A stretch of 64,000 nucleotides of DNA, from positions 112,324 to 176,323 of the forward strand of contig JBEVNR010000012.1 of the NCBI GenBank assembly GCA_040507985.1, read 5' to 3'. This stretch comes from JBEVNR01 sp040507985 (GTDB lineage Bacteria > Pseudomonadota > Alphaproteobacteria > Rickettsiales > UBA6187). Every line of letters starts with the position of its first letter. Position 1 is the first letter of the stretch. The translations under genes and the position numbers were made by a program. The notes beneath the pieces are model-generated. The model saw nothing but the letters and a program-made list of their open reading frames with translations, was not told the origin of the DNA and did not search any database. Shown one piece after another: positions 1-7,696 of the stretch.

Positions 1-110
1 AGCGGCAAGTCGCCGCGCTCCAATCGTGAAACGATGGACTCCATTTCCTCCATGGCGTCTTCAAACGTCATGGTTATATCTATGGCGTCGACGTTTTCTG
101 GGGTGTTCAC
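1..110 (-). CDS. xseB: Exodeoxyribonuclease VII small subunit, partial
   Basis: Only the first 36 or so codons are present; the rest lies beyond the left edge. The visible part carries the family signature TFEDAMEEMESIVSRLERGD, the first helix of the small subunit. This subunit joins XseA to degrade single-stranded DNA. A GTG at 110 overlaps the stop of the upstream FMN reductase gene by four bases (GTGA), which suggests translational coupling. An in-frame ATG at 71 would give a start closer to the usual family length, so the start is uncertain. The identification rests on the short but characteristic motif. Confidence 0.8.
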   Translation of the reverse strand, partial: MNTPENVDAIDITMTFEDAMEEMESIVSRLERGDLP

Positions 111-697
111 GGGCGGCTCCTTAATCGCAAGGCGAACTCTATGAATTCCGTGGTGAGCAGGCGCATTTTTTCTTTCGTGGCGTCGTCGGAAATGTTGCCG
201 TCTTCTGAAAAGATGGAAGAGGCGCGCCCGACCGCCAGTTGATTCGGCAAAATATGCGCGCGCATTTTACCGAGCAAGTCGCGCAGGGCGATTAGGCCGC
301 GCAACCCGCCGCCCGCGCCCGGCGACGCCGAAACCAAGGCGAACGGACGCCCGTCAAAGGCGACGCAGTCTTTTTCCTCCGCGATCGATTTGCGGGAAAT
401 CCAGTCGAAGGCGTTTTTAAGCGCGCCGCTATAGGAGCCGTTATATTCGGGCGAGGCGATAAACACGCCGTGCGCCTGCATGAAGTCGGACTTTAAGCGT
501 TCCACGTCTTTAGGAACGCCGGTTTCCGCAACCACATCGTCGTTATAAATAGGGATGTCGTAGGACGGAAGATCGATAAAACGCGCATCCGCTCCCCTCT
601 CCTTCGCCATGCGGCACGCCTCCGTCGCCAATTTTTTGTTGAACGACGCTTTTCTCATGCTTCCGCACATAAACAACAGACGAAGGGGGGCGGGCAT
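107..697 (-). CDS. NADPH-dependent FMN reductase family protein
   Basis: This 196-residue protein has a flavodoxin-like fold of the NADPH-dependent FMN reductase family. The N-terminal strand and phosphate loop (LLFMCGSMRKASFNKKLA) bind the FMN phosphate. The SPEYNGSYSGALKNAFDW segment near residues 82-100 is the family signature. Such enzymes reduce FMN or quinones in the cytosol with NADPH. The stop codon overlaps the xseB start, so the two genes are probably cotranscribed leftward. The true substrate (quinone, chromate, azo dye or FMN) cannot be read from the sequence. Confidence 0.88.
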   Translation of the reverse strand: MPAPLRLLFMCGSMRKASFNKKLATEACRMAKERGADARFIDLPSYDIPIYNDDVVAETGVPKDVERLKSDFMQAHGVFIASPEYNGSYSGALKNAFDWISRKSIAEEKDCVAFDGRPFALVSASPGAGGGLRGLIALRDLLGKMRAHILPNQLAVGRASSIFSEDGNISDDATKEKMRLLTTEFIEFALRLRSRP

Positions 698-718
698 GGC
701 AATTCCGTTACGTTAAAG

Positions 719-1951
719 TTAGGCGGCGATAACCTCAAGGGGCGTCGCGCTGATGCGTTCTTCGTCGTACATGGTCATAAGCGGCTCGTCGTTCACCATA
801 GCGACCTCGGGTTCCGGGGAGAAACCGTTAAAACCGGTGGCGAGCGTGCGTCCGTATGCGCCCATTTGCCCGATTTCGATGTAATCCCCTTCCGCCACGT
901 TGTTCGGCAGGTAAAACGGGCCGTTCATGTGGTCGAGCGAATCGCAGGTCGGGCCATAAAACTTAAACGGCGCCAAATCGCAGGAAGACGCTCCGTCGCG
1001 CTTAATTAAATGCACAGGAAAAATAAAGCGCGGCGTGCCGGCGTCGAACAACCCACCATAGGTGCCGTCGTTAATGTAGAGCGCGCTTCCCTTGCGAAGC
1101 TCGACGCGCACGAGCAGCGACCCGCTTTCCGCCACGATGGCCCTTCCCGGTTCGGCCATCAGCCGCATGCGTTCGCTTCCCGGAATATGCGCGAACTCTT
1201 CGCGTATCGCCTGGAAATATCCATCGATCGGGGGGGGAATCATCCCCGGATACACGGAGGGAAAGCCGCCGCCGACGTTAAAATCGTCCACCGGTACGCC
1301 GGATTGCGCGATCACCGACGCCGCCATCCGAATGGCGATGCGATATGCGTCGGGGTGCATGCATTGCGATCCCACGTGAAACGACACGCCCACGCGCAGC
1401 GCGCGCCGCCGCAACTCGCCTAACAGTTCCGGCGCCTCTTGCAGCGTGGCGCCGAATTTTTCGCCGAGATTCATTTCGGCGTAGCTGTTAGGCATCGCCA
1501 GACGAAGGTTAAGCTCTAAATCGCCGGCGAAATGCGTCTCTTGCAGAATTTTTTCCAACTCTTCGCGACAGTCGAGCGAAAAATATTTCACGCCATGGGT
1601 AAAGTACGCCTCGCGAATGGCGAAGCGCGACTTGACCGGATGCATGAAAAACAACTCGGCGTCCGGCAGCAAAGCGCGAGTGGAGGCCGCTTCCTGCGCC
1701 GACGCGACGTCGAAAGAGCGAATGCCGTGACCGTAAAGCGCTTTTAAAATATGGGGTTCCGGGTTGGTCTTGACCGCATAAATCGTCTTTCCTTTAAAAC
1801 GATCAAGAAATCGCCTCGACGCTTTTTCAAGCGTATGGGGACGGTGGATATACAGAGGCTTATGTAAAACGCCGTCCGCAAGGGAGGCGATGGTGCGAAG
1901 AGTCTTTGCCATTTCGCATATAGGTTCCCGGAAGGTTAACGAAAAATCCAA
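719..1951 (-). CDS. Type III PLP-dependent ornithine/lysine decarboxylase
   Basis: A 410-residue alanine-racemase-fold (group IV) decarboxylase that makes putrescine or cadaverine. The PLP lysine is K61 in YAVKTNPEP. HVGSQ, the phosphate-binding GGGFPS loop and the EPGR motif follow in the family order. The C-terminal GPTCDSLDHM block carries the cysteine and aspartate that complete the active site across the dimer. Length and order match the bacterial ornithine decarboxylases related to the eukaryotic enzyme, common in alphaproteobacteria. An internal ATG at residue 14 is an alternative start. Ornithine versus lysine preference cannot be decided by reading. Confidence 0.9.
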   Translation of the reverse strand: MDFSLTFREPICEMAKTLRTIASLADGVLHKPLYIHRPHTLEKASRRFLDRFKGKTIYAVKTNPEPHILKALYGHGIRSFDVASAQEAASTRALLPDAELFFMHPVKSRFAIREAYFTHGVKYFSLDCREELEKILQETHFAGDLELNLRLAMPNSYAEMNLGEKFGATLQEAPELLGELRRRALRVGVSFHVGSQCMHPDAYRIAIRMAASVIAQSGVPVDDFNVGGGFPSVYPGMIPPPIDGYFQAIREEFAHIPGSERMRLMAEPGRAIVAESGSLLVRVELRKGSALYINDGTYGGLFDAGTPRFIFPVHLIKRDGASSCDLAPFKFYGPTCDSLDHMNGPFYLPNNVAEGDYIEIGQMGAYGRTLATGFNGFSPEPEVAMVNDEPLMTMYDEERISATPLEVIAA

Positions 1952-2012
1952 TGCAATATAGAAAACGCCGCAGAAAAATAAAGCGTTTTTTTAATTATAG
2001 CATAAAAACCTT

Positions 2013-2180
2013 CAGGGTGAAAACATGAATTAACGCATTAATAATGCGTGTTTAAAATATCAATTTTTTCTTAAATATACAGTGAACTTTGCGCAAAATT
2101 TTAAAAAAACACTGGATTCCCGCTTTCGCGGGAATGACGAAGAAGAAAAAATTAACGTATTAATTCATGTTTTTGCCCTG
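2013..2180. repeat. MITE-like inverted repeat (family E) with a dRS3-like core
   Basis: A 168-bp AT-rich unit fills most of the space between the decarboxylase and the next gene. The ends are inverted copies: CAGGGTGAAAACATGAAT on the left, and on the right a sequence whose complement reads CAGGGCAAAAACATGAAT. Inside lies the palindrome ATTCCCGCTTTCGCGGGAAT (2116-2135). The right half from the palindrome outwards recurs at 10683-10745. No coding capacity is seen. The form fits a non-autonomous mobile repeat; no target duplication is clear. Confidence 0.6.
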
Positions 2181-2277
2181 GCCCTACGGATTCTTTTGCA
2201 AAAAAAATCTTGCGCGTTCGGATATAACCGCACATAATTTAGCTTAAAATTTGATCCTGCTTGCGGCTATGTCCTCC

Positions 2278-3045
2278 ATGCGTTTTTCCTCGCGCCTCGT
2301 CGCGCTTTTCCTTTTGTGCGGAGCGGCGGCGGGGTGCCAAGGCACGCTGCGCTACGTCCCTCCGACCGACGAGGCGGCGCCGGAGAAAACCGCATACCTT
2401 CCCGAGAAAAAAGACGTCGTGTGGAAGCGCCTCTTGTCGCGCCTGACCGAGCGCTATTTCGATTTACGGCAGGTGGAAAAAGAAAGCGGACTCGTCAATT
2501 TCGCCTTCGACGCCAAGGCGATCGACTATATCGATTGCGGACGGCTGCAATCCTACATACGAGACGGCGCCGGCGAACGCCGCTACGACGTGAGCGCCGC
2601 AAGCGACGGCGCTTCCTTCGATATTTTAGGCGACGGCGGAAGGGAAAGCGTCTATTGGAACGTGGACATGACGGTGAGGGTCAATCTGTTGGCGCAAGAG
2701 AAGGGATCGGGCACAAAAGTCACCGTCAACGCGCAGTACGAGCCGACGCAAAAAATCGACGTCGTCACCACTCGCCTGCGCCTAGACCCCGTCTATCTCG
2801 ACGACGCGTTTCTCAGGGACGATCTATGGAGACAACGCTACTACGCCACGCCAAGGATCGCCTTTTTCCGCAACCACGAAGAAACGGAGCGCCGCATCGC
2901 GTTCGTCTCGGGAGGGCGAAAATCCTTTCCCGGCGTGACGCTGGCGTCAACCGCGCAATACATATCGTGCGTCTCCACCGGCAGGCTCGAGAAAGAGCTG
3001 CTGGACATGGCCAGGGAAAAAAAGAATAACGGGCGGAGCCGATGA
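2278..3045 (+). CDS. Predicted lipoprotein of unknown function
   Basis: The N-terminus is a lipoprotein signal: a basic start (MRFSSR), a hydrophobic run and the lipobox AAGC near residue 20. The mature part of about 235 residues resembles no family I can name with confidence. Its size, envelope location and mixed alpha/beta look recall the BamC/NlpB type, but this is weak. ATG at 2278 gives the best signal peptide; in-frame ATG 2269 and TTG 2251 are possible. The stop overlaps the coaC start (ATGA), so it heads an operon with coaC, coaB and a capsule exporter. Confidence 0.7.
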   Translation: MRFSSRLVALFLLCGAAAGCQGTLRYVPPTDEAAPEKTAYLPEKKDVVWKRLLSRLTERYFDLRQVEKESGLVNFAFDAKAIDYIDCGRLQSYIRDGAGERRYDVSAASDGASFDILGDGGRESVYWNVDMTVRVNLLAQEKGSGTKVTVNAQYEPTQKIDVVTTRLRLDPVYLDDAFLRDDLWRQRYYATPRIAFFRNHEETERRIAFVSGGRKSFPGVTLASTAQYISCVSTGRLEKELLDMAREKKNNGRSR

Positions 3046-3575
3046 AGTTTTCGTCCATGTTGCTTATCGTCACCGGCGGCGTGGCCGCCTATAAGGCCGC
3101 CGACCTGGCGCGATTGGCCGGAAAGCGCGGCGCGCGCGTCACGTGCGCGTTGACCGACGGCGCCGCGCGTTTCGTCACCCCCATGCTTTTCGCCGCCCTC
3201 ACCGGTAACCCGGCCTACGGGGAGTTGTTCGACCTGAAAAACGAAACGGAAATGGGGCATATTCGCCTGTCGCGAGAAAACGACGCGATTCTCGTCGCCC
3301 CCGCCACCGCCGATTTTATCTCAAAGGCGGCGAACGGCGCGGCGGACGATCTGGCGTCAACGATATTGCTGGCCGCCGATAAGCCCGTCTTTTTCGCCCC
3401 CGCGATGAATCCCCGCATGTACGCGCATCCGGCCGTAAAGCGTAATTTAGCGTTATTGCGCGGCGACGGCGTTCGCATCATTTCCCCGGCGACGGGCGAC
3501 GTCGCGTGCGGCGAACATGGCGAGGGGCGCATGGCCGAGCCGGCCGACATTCTCAATTATATGGAACAGGCGTGA
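3042..3575 (+). CDS. coaC: Phosphopantothenoylcysteine decarboxylase (stand-alone CoaC)
   Basis: A 177-residue flavoprotein of the HFCD family that decarboxylates 4'-phosphopantothenoylcysteine to phosphopantetheine in coenzyme A synthesis. Seen in order are the N-terminal TGGVAAYKA loop, the catalytic-histidine segment GHIRLSR, the PAMNPRM motif, and ACGEHGEGRMAEP with the cysteine proton donor. In most bacteria this domain is fused to CoaB in one Dfp protein. Here it ends with TGA at 3573-3575, and coaB starts at the overlapping GTG. The 4-base overlaps on both sides point to one operon. Confidence 0.92.
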   Translation: MKFSSMLLIVTGGVAAYKAADLARLAGKRGARVTCALTDGAARFVTPMLFAALTGNPAYGELFDLKNETEMGHIRLSRENDAILVAPATADFISKAANGAADDLASTILLAADKPVFFAPAMNPRMYAHPAVKRNLALLRGDGVRIISPATGDVACGEHGEGRMAEPADILNYMEQA

Positions 3576-4264
3576 GTTTCCGCGTTCTCGTCACCGCCGG
3601 CCCGACGCACGAGGCGCTCGATCCGGTGCGCTACCTGGGTAACCGCTCCTCCGGAAAGCAAGGGGCAGCCGTCGCGAACGGCTTCGCCGACAAGGGATGC
3701 GACGTGACGCTCGTGCTTGGCCCGGTCGAACGGGCGGTGCGCGACTTGCTTAATCCCCGCATACAGATCGTCGACGTGCGAAGCGCGCAAGACATGCTTT
3801 GCGCCGCGTTAGCATTCCCCTCCCCCGACGTCGTCGCGATGGCGGCAGCGGTGGCGGATTGGCGGCCCGCCGTCATTTTTGAAAAAAAGATGAAGAAACA
3901 ATTGGGGCAAGAGCGTTTATCGGTGGAATTTTTGCGAAATCCCGATATTTTGAAAATGCTTGCCGCCTCCGACCAAAGGCCTCGCCTGCTGATTGGCTTC
4001 GCCGCCGAAACGGCGGAGGACGACGCCGAGTTGCTTTCCTTGGCCCGCGCCAAGTTGCGCGACAAGAAATGCGATTGGATCGTCGCCAACAACGTGAGCG
4101 GCGGGGCGACGTTCGGGGCCGACGCCAACCGCCTGCTCCTCGCGGCCAACGCCGGCGGCGTCATGCGCCTTGGAGAAGCAAGCAAAATGCGCCTTGGCCT
4201 CGCTTTAGCCGAGGCGGCGACGAAACACCTAAACGGAGAGCCTATCTCGTGGGAAGACGCATAG
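3572..4264 (+). CDS. coaB: Phosphopantothenate-cysteine ligase (stand-alone CoaB)
   Basis: A 230-residue CTP-dependent ligase joining cysteine to 4'-phosphopantothenate, the step before CoaC. The GTG at 3572 places the first strand (FRVLVTAGPTHEALDPVRY) at the very N-terminus. NRSSGKQG, the AAAVADWRP strand and the lysine-rich FEKKMKKQ loop, all diagnostic, follow. VANNVSGGATFG near the end is also typical. It is in a different frame from coaC and overlaps it by GTGA. The domain normally forms the C-terminal half of a bifunctional enzyme, so this is a split or frameshifted dfp gene. Confidence 0.92.
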   Translation: MSFRVLVTAGPTHEALDPVRYLGNRSSGKQGAAVANGFADKGCDVTLVLGPVERAVRDLLNPRIQIVDVRSAQDMLCAALAFPSPDVVAMAAAVADWRPAVIFEKKMKKQLGQERLSVEFLRNPDILKMLAASDQRPRLLIGFAAETAEDDAELLSLARAKLRDKKCDWIVANNVSGGATFGADANRLLLAANAGGVMRLGEASKMRLGLALAEAATKHLNGEPISWEDA

Positions 4265-4632
4265 CTTTTTTACATGCCTCGTGCCGGCTGTGCGCAGTTT
4301 TGCTCGTTTGTTCCTGCGCCCCCGGAACGGGCGCCCGCCTGAAGGAGGCGTGGAAGGAAAAACTTTCTCCCGCCTCCTCCGTCGCCAAGACGCGCGAGGC
4401 GCCGCCGGAGTCTCACCTCAAGGTGGGAGAAGTCTATCGTGCGAAGGACGGAAGCGCCTCTATGGCCGTGAAAAAATATCGTTCCCTCACGGGCGACGCA
4501 TGCATAAAGCTGCGCGTCGAACGCAACGGACGCGCAGAGTACGAACTATTATGCGGGCGCGACGGCGTCTGGCGCCGCTATCCCGCGTTCAGCGCCGAAA
4601 AGGCGACGCACGACCGTCGTGAAGGAAAATAA
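4249..4632 (+). CDS. Small predicted lipoprotein
   Basis: This encodes about 127 residues from a GTG that overlaps the last 16 bases of coaB. A hydrophobic signal ends in VCSC, which fits a lipobox. The mature part is basic and contains a short region with paired cysteines (DACIKLRVERNGRAEYELLC) that may form a small beta domain. No family is recognised. It stops four bases before the KpsD-like gene, so a role next to the capsule exporter is plausible but only inferred from position. Confidence 0.65.
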   Translation: MGRRIAFLHASCRLCAVLLVCSCAPGTGARLKEAWKEKLSPASSVAKTREAPPESHLKVGEVYRAKDGSASMAVKKYRSLTGDACIKLRVERNGRAEYELLCGRDGVWRRYPAFSAEKATHDRREGK

Positions 4633-4635
4633 CGC

Positions 4636-6291
4636 ATGAAAACGCGTCTATATATTTCGTTAACATTACTCTGCGTCCTAACGCTTCTTCCTTTGCGAGG
4701 AATGGCCGACGCGCTCGGCAACGCCGGGAACGACGCGATAAAAGACGCGGAGATATCCGAGCTGAACGCCCTGTTGCCGGAGGGCGCGAAAGAGGCGGGA
4801 GAGGAATCTTACGGCGCCAAGGTGTTCTCCGGGCAATTCGGCGGCGACATGCGCGTCGGGGTGCATGACGGGTATTTAGTGGCCAAGGGCGACAAGTTGC
4901 GCGTGTCGATTTGGGGATCGGTCACGCTCGACCAAAGCATGACGGTAGATAATAAAGGCAATATCGTGCTGCCCGAGGTCGGGCCGGTGCGCGTTGCCGG
5001 CACGCCTTACGGCCAATTGAACGAAAAGCTTCGGCGCAGCTTAGAGGCGGTGTATAAGGAAGGCATCGGGTCGTATGTGGACGTCGTCGGCACCAAACCC
5101 ATCGCCGCCTTCGTGACGGGCGAAGTGGCGTATCCAGGACGCTATGACGGCGCCGCGTCGGACAGCCTATTGCATTTCATCGACAAGGCCGGTGGAGTGG
5201 ATAAGCGGCGCGGAAGCTATCGCCATATCGAACTACGCCGAAAGGGAACCGTATTGGCAACCATCGATCTCTACGCGTTTTTGCTGGAAGGCAAGCTGCC
5301 GGACATATCCATCCAAGACGGCGATACGATCTTCGTGCGTCCGCGCGGCACGGCCGTGGCCGCCGAAGGCATGGTGAATCGTCCGCAGCGCTTTGAATTT
5401 ACTAAAAACGGCGTAAGCGGGGCCGATTTGGAGGCGTTGGCGATGCCGGAGACGACCGCCACGCACGTATCGGTCGTGGGCGTGCGCCGTAAGGAGCCGT
5501 TCAGCGCCTATATGACGCGCCGCGACTTCGCGGATTTTTCGTTGCGCGAGGGCGACCGCGTGTATTTTCACAACGCGATGGAGGCGCAATCCATCCGTAT
5601 TTTCGTTGAAGGCGCGTTTCGCGGCCCCAAAATGCTCGTCGCCCCGGTGGGAACGCGCCTGACGGCGGCGCTGCAACAATTAGAGATGCGTCCCGGCGTC
5701 ACCGACCTGCGCGGCGTGTCGATCGACCGTCCGTCGGTGGCGAAAAGGCAGGAGGTGGCGCTCGAAGACGCGCTGCGGCGCTTGCAGCAAAGCGTGGCCT
5801 ACGGCTCGACGACGTCGGCGGAGGAGTCTAGGTTGCGCGGCGAGGAAATGACCATGATAAAAAATTTCGTCGCCGGCGCGCGACAGGTCAAGCCGACGGG
5901 AAAGATCGTCGTGTCTCGTAACGGCGCGCCGGAGGACGTGATGCTCGAAGACGGTGACAAAATTATCGTGCCTTCGGTGAGTAACATCGTGTTCGTTAAC
6001 GGTGAGGTGGCCATGCCCCAAGCCATCGTCGAAAAAAAGGGCACGGGGTACGAAGACTATATCGCCGGCGCCGGTGGCTACGGCCCGCGCGCCGACAAGC
6101 GCAAGGCGCTGGTGCGTAAGATGAACGGCGAAGTGATCGAGGCCAAAGGCGCCCGCATCGAAGGCGGCGACGAAATTATCGTGTTGCCGAAAGTCTACGC
6201 CAACAATCTGCAATTCGCCAAGGACATTACCGACGTGCTGTATAAGATCGCCATCGCCGCCGCCGTCCCCATACGGTTTTTAGATAATTAG
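4636..6291 (+). CDS. kpsD: KpsD-like capsule polysaccharide export protein (OPX)
   Basis: A 551-residue outer-membrane/periplasmic polysaccharide export protein. A signal peptide (about 1-24) is followed by the poly-export domain (GDKLRVSIWGSVTLDQSMTV, GNIVLPEVGPVRV). Several SLBB-type beta-grasp repeats then run to a C-terminal hydrophobic segment. Length and motif order match E. coli KpsD closely, including KAGGVDKRRGSY and the late GYGPRADKRKALV block. Like KpsD, and unlike Wza, it lacks a lipobox. It would carry capsule from an ABC exporter across the outer membrane. kpsT, kpsC and kpsS lie elsewhere in the window; kpsM and kpsE are not seen. Confidence 0.9.
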   Translation: MKTRLYISLTLLCVLTLLPLRGMADALGNAGNDAIKDAEISELNALLPEGAKEAGEESYGAKVFSGQFGGDMRVGVHDGYLVAKGDKLRVSIWGSVTLDQSMTVDNKGNIVLPEVGPVRVAGTPYGQLNEKLRRSLEAVYKEGIGSYVDVVGTKPIAAFVTGEVAYPGRYDGAASDSLLHFIDKAGGVDKRRGSYRHIELRRKGTVLATIDLYAFLLEGKLPDISIQDGDTIFVRPRGTAVAAEGMVNRPQRFEFTKNGVSGADLEALAMPETTATHVSVVGVRRKEPFSAYMTRRDFADFSLREGDRVYFHNAMEAQSIRIFVEGAFRGPKMLVAPVGTRLTAALQQLEMRPGVTDLRGVSIDRPSVAKRQEVALEDALRRLQQSVAYGSTTSAEESRLRGEEMTMIKNFVAGARQVKPTGKIVVSRNGAPEDVMLEDGDKIIVPSVSNIVFVNGEVAMPQAIVEKKGTGYEDYIAGAGGYGPRADKRKALVRKMNGEVIEAKGARIEGGDEIIVLPKVYANNLQFAKDITDVLYKIAIAAAVPIRFLDN

Positions 6292-6316
6292 CGAAGCGTA
6301 AGGGACTGTTTATTTA

Positions 6317-6370
6317 GGCTGTATGCACGCAAATTCTCTAAAACGCCAAAATCGTTCATTTGTCACAGCC
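6317..6370. repeat. Remnant of MITE-like family B
   Basis: TA followed by GGCTGTATGCAC begins this piece, which is the left terminus of family B (full copies at 53282 and 61794). Only about 54 bp remain before family A starts, and the right side ends in ACAGCC. It sits downstream of kpsD in a 499-bp space without genes. The rest of that space (6538-6790) holds a possible TATAAT at 6611 and two direct copies of GCTAAAGCGCTT near 6702 and 6740, of unknown meaning. Confidence 0.5.
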
Positions 6371-6375
6371 TCTAA

Positions 6376-6534
6376 GAGCCTGTAGCGAATTAAATTTTCG
6401 TCGATTTTTGAGGGATTTTTTGGTGGTTTTAGAAGGAATTTGACCTGCGTAGCGGACTACGGAGGTCAAATTTCGACGCGAAAACGACGAAAAAGAACCG
6501 AAAATAGGCAAGATCCTTAATTCGCTACAGGCTC
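6376..6534. repeat. MITE-like element (family A), IS5-type ends
   Basis: A 159-bp element with perfect 18-bp terminal inverted repeats GAGCCTGTAGCGAATTAA, flanked on both sides by TAA (6373-6375 and 6535-6537). A 3-bp TNA duplication and ends starting GAGCC are typical of the IS1031/IS427 groups of the IS5 family. It therefore looks like a non-autonomous derivative. The interior is largely palindromic and has no open frame. No parent transposase is seen in this window. Confidence 0.8.
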
Positions 6535-6790
6535 TAAGCGTACCGATACAAATCGAGCGTCAATTTCAACGGAAAAAAGCGCGTTTACAAAATAATAAAT
6601 ATTTCTGCGATATAATGAACGTTAAGCGCGCATCAACGTCCGTTTTTCCCGTCGCATGGCCTACAAACCGATAGGGCAACGGATTAAGCGCCAAGGCTAA
6701 AGCGCTTGCCGACCCGCTCTTGTCTTACGGAAAGACGTTTTAGCTAAAGCGCTTCCTTTGCGCGTTCCACAACGCCACAAGGAAAGCGCC

Positions 6791-7072
6791 ATGACCGAAA
6801 ATTTTTTTTCCGCTCCGCTGTCTCCGCTATTGCACGGCATGAAACTCACGACGGCAGAGATACTCTATCGCATGCCGGATTACCCTTCCTTGCTGCAAAC
6901 CTTCGTATGGCAAGACTACGACGCAGACCCAAGCTTTCCCATATTGCGCAAGTTTCTACGTTTCTGGGAAAATAGCTTGGAAGGAAAACTTCATTCCGTC
7001 ACGATAGCCTCCGCCGAGATATTGCGTCCGCGCGAATTTATCTATAGCGAAACCGAATTGCGCGTACATTAA
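6791..7072 (+). CDS. Usg family protein
   Basis: A 93-residue protein with the block LTTAEILYRMPDYPSLLQTF, then FVWQDYDADPSFPILRKFL and a C-terminal EGKLHSV segment. This is the conserved core of the alphaproteobacterial Usg family, a small cytosolic family of unknown function. The ATG at 6791 follows AAGGAAAG at good spacing, so it is preferred over an upstream in-frame start at 6758. Neighbours do not suggest a role. Confidence 0.85.
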   Translation: MTENFFSAPLSPLLHGMKLTTAEILYRMPDYPSLLQTFVWQDYDADPSFPILRKFLRFWENSLEGKLHSVTIASAEILRPREFIYSETELRVH

Positions 7073-7116
7073 TATAATTTAATATGATATATAAATATTG
7101 CTTGGTTTTTCAGCAT

Positions 7117-7572
7117 ATGGGCAAAAGCGCGTTTAGAAAACATAAGAAACATAAGGGCGGCGCGACGGCGAGCGCCAAGACGTCGCTCAAGGCGTTTTTA
7201 TGCGCCACCGTTTCCGCCGCGTCGCTAAGCGCCTGCCGCGCGCACGAAGCCGCGCAACTTGAAAGCTACGTGCAATCGAATTTACATAAATATATAAGTT
7301 ACGAATCCTCCGACAAACGCGCCAGCTTCCAATATGTTGGCCGCAAACATGCCGCCGCTTCCTCCGGTTCGGACTTTAAGCAATATGGCGGTTTTTCCTT
7401 TAAAAACAACGAAAGCAACGAAGAGCGCGTCTTCGCCTTGGGTAAGCGCGACAATTATTATATGGCCGAAACTCCGATGTTCCCGGAACGTTATAAAGGC
7501 GCTTTTATGGCGTTTGGGATAGAAAAAGATAAAGACGTATCCCCTTTCGTCCATTTTCACATAGAGTTTTAA
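7117..7572 (+). CDS. Hypothetical exported protein
   Basis: About 151 residues from the ATG at 7117; an upstream in-frame ATG at 7084 would add 11. The N-terminus is strongly basic (KSAFRKHKKHKGG). A hydrophobic stretch follows and ends in SLSAC, which could be a lipobox or a signal-peptidase site. The rest is rich in Ser, Lys, Tyr and Phe with no known motif. AT-richer codon use sets it apart from metX. I recognise no family; export is inferred from the N-terminus. Confidence 0.55.
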   Translation: MGKSAFRKHKKHKGGATASAKTSLKAFLCATVSAASLSACRAHEAAQLESYVQSNLHKYISYESSDKRASFQYVGRKHAAASSGSDFKQYGGFSFKNNESNEERVFALGKRDNYYMAETPMFPERYKGAFMAFGIEKDKDVSPFVHFHIEF

Positions 7573-7696
7573 TTTAAAAAAATAATTTTACTCAAGATAT
7601 CAAATAAAAAAAACCGTCGTAAACCTTGCAATTTCGGTTAAAAAAGGGTTAAAATCACGACAGCGAGCAGATAATTCTTAAAGACATACCCCCGCC

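Noticed and set aside
1010..1423. Rightward open frame opposite the decarboxylase
   Set aside because: It is antisense to a well-supported enzyme gene and its product is low-complexity.
2316..3029. Long Arg-rich frame inside the lipoprotein gene
   Set aside because: It is a shifted-frame product of GC-rich codons and has no start site or motif.
5680..6213. Leftward frame inside kpsD
   Set aside because: Antisense shadow of a gene with strong family match.
6605..6620. TATAAT as promoter of usg
   Set aside because: No matching -35 at normal spacing and it lies about 175 bases from the start codon.
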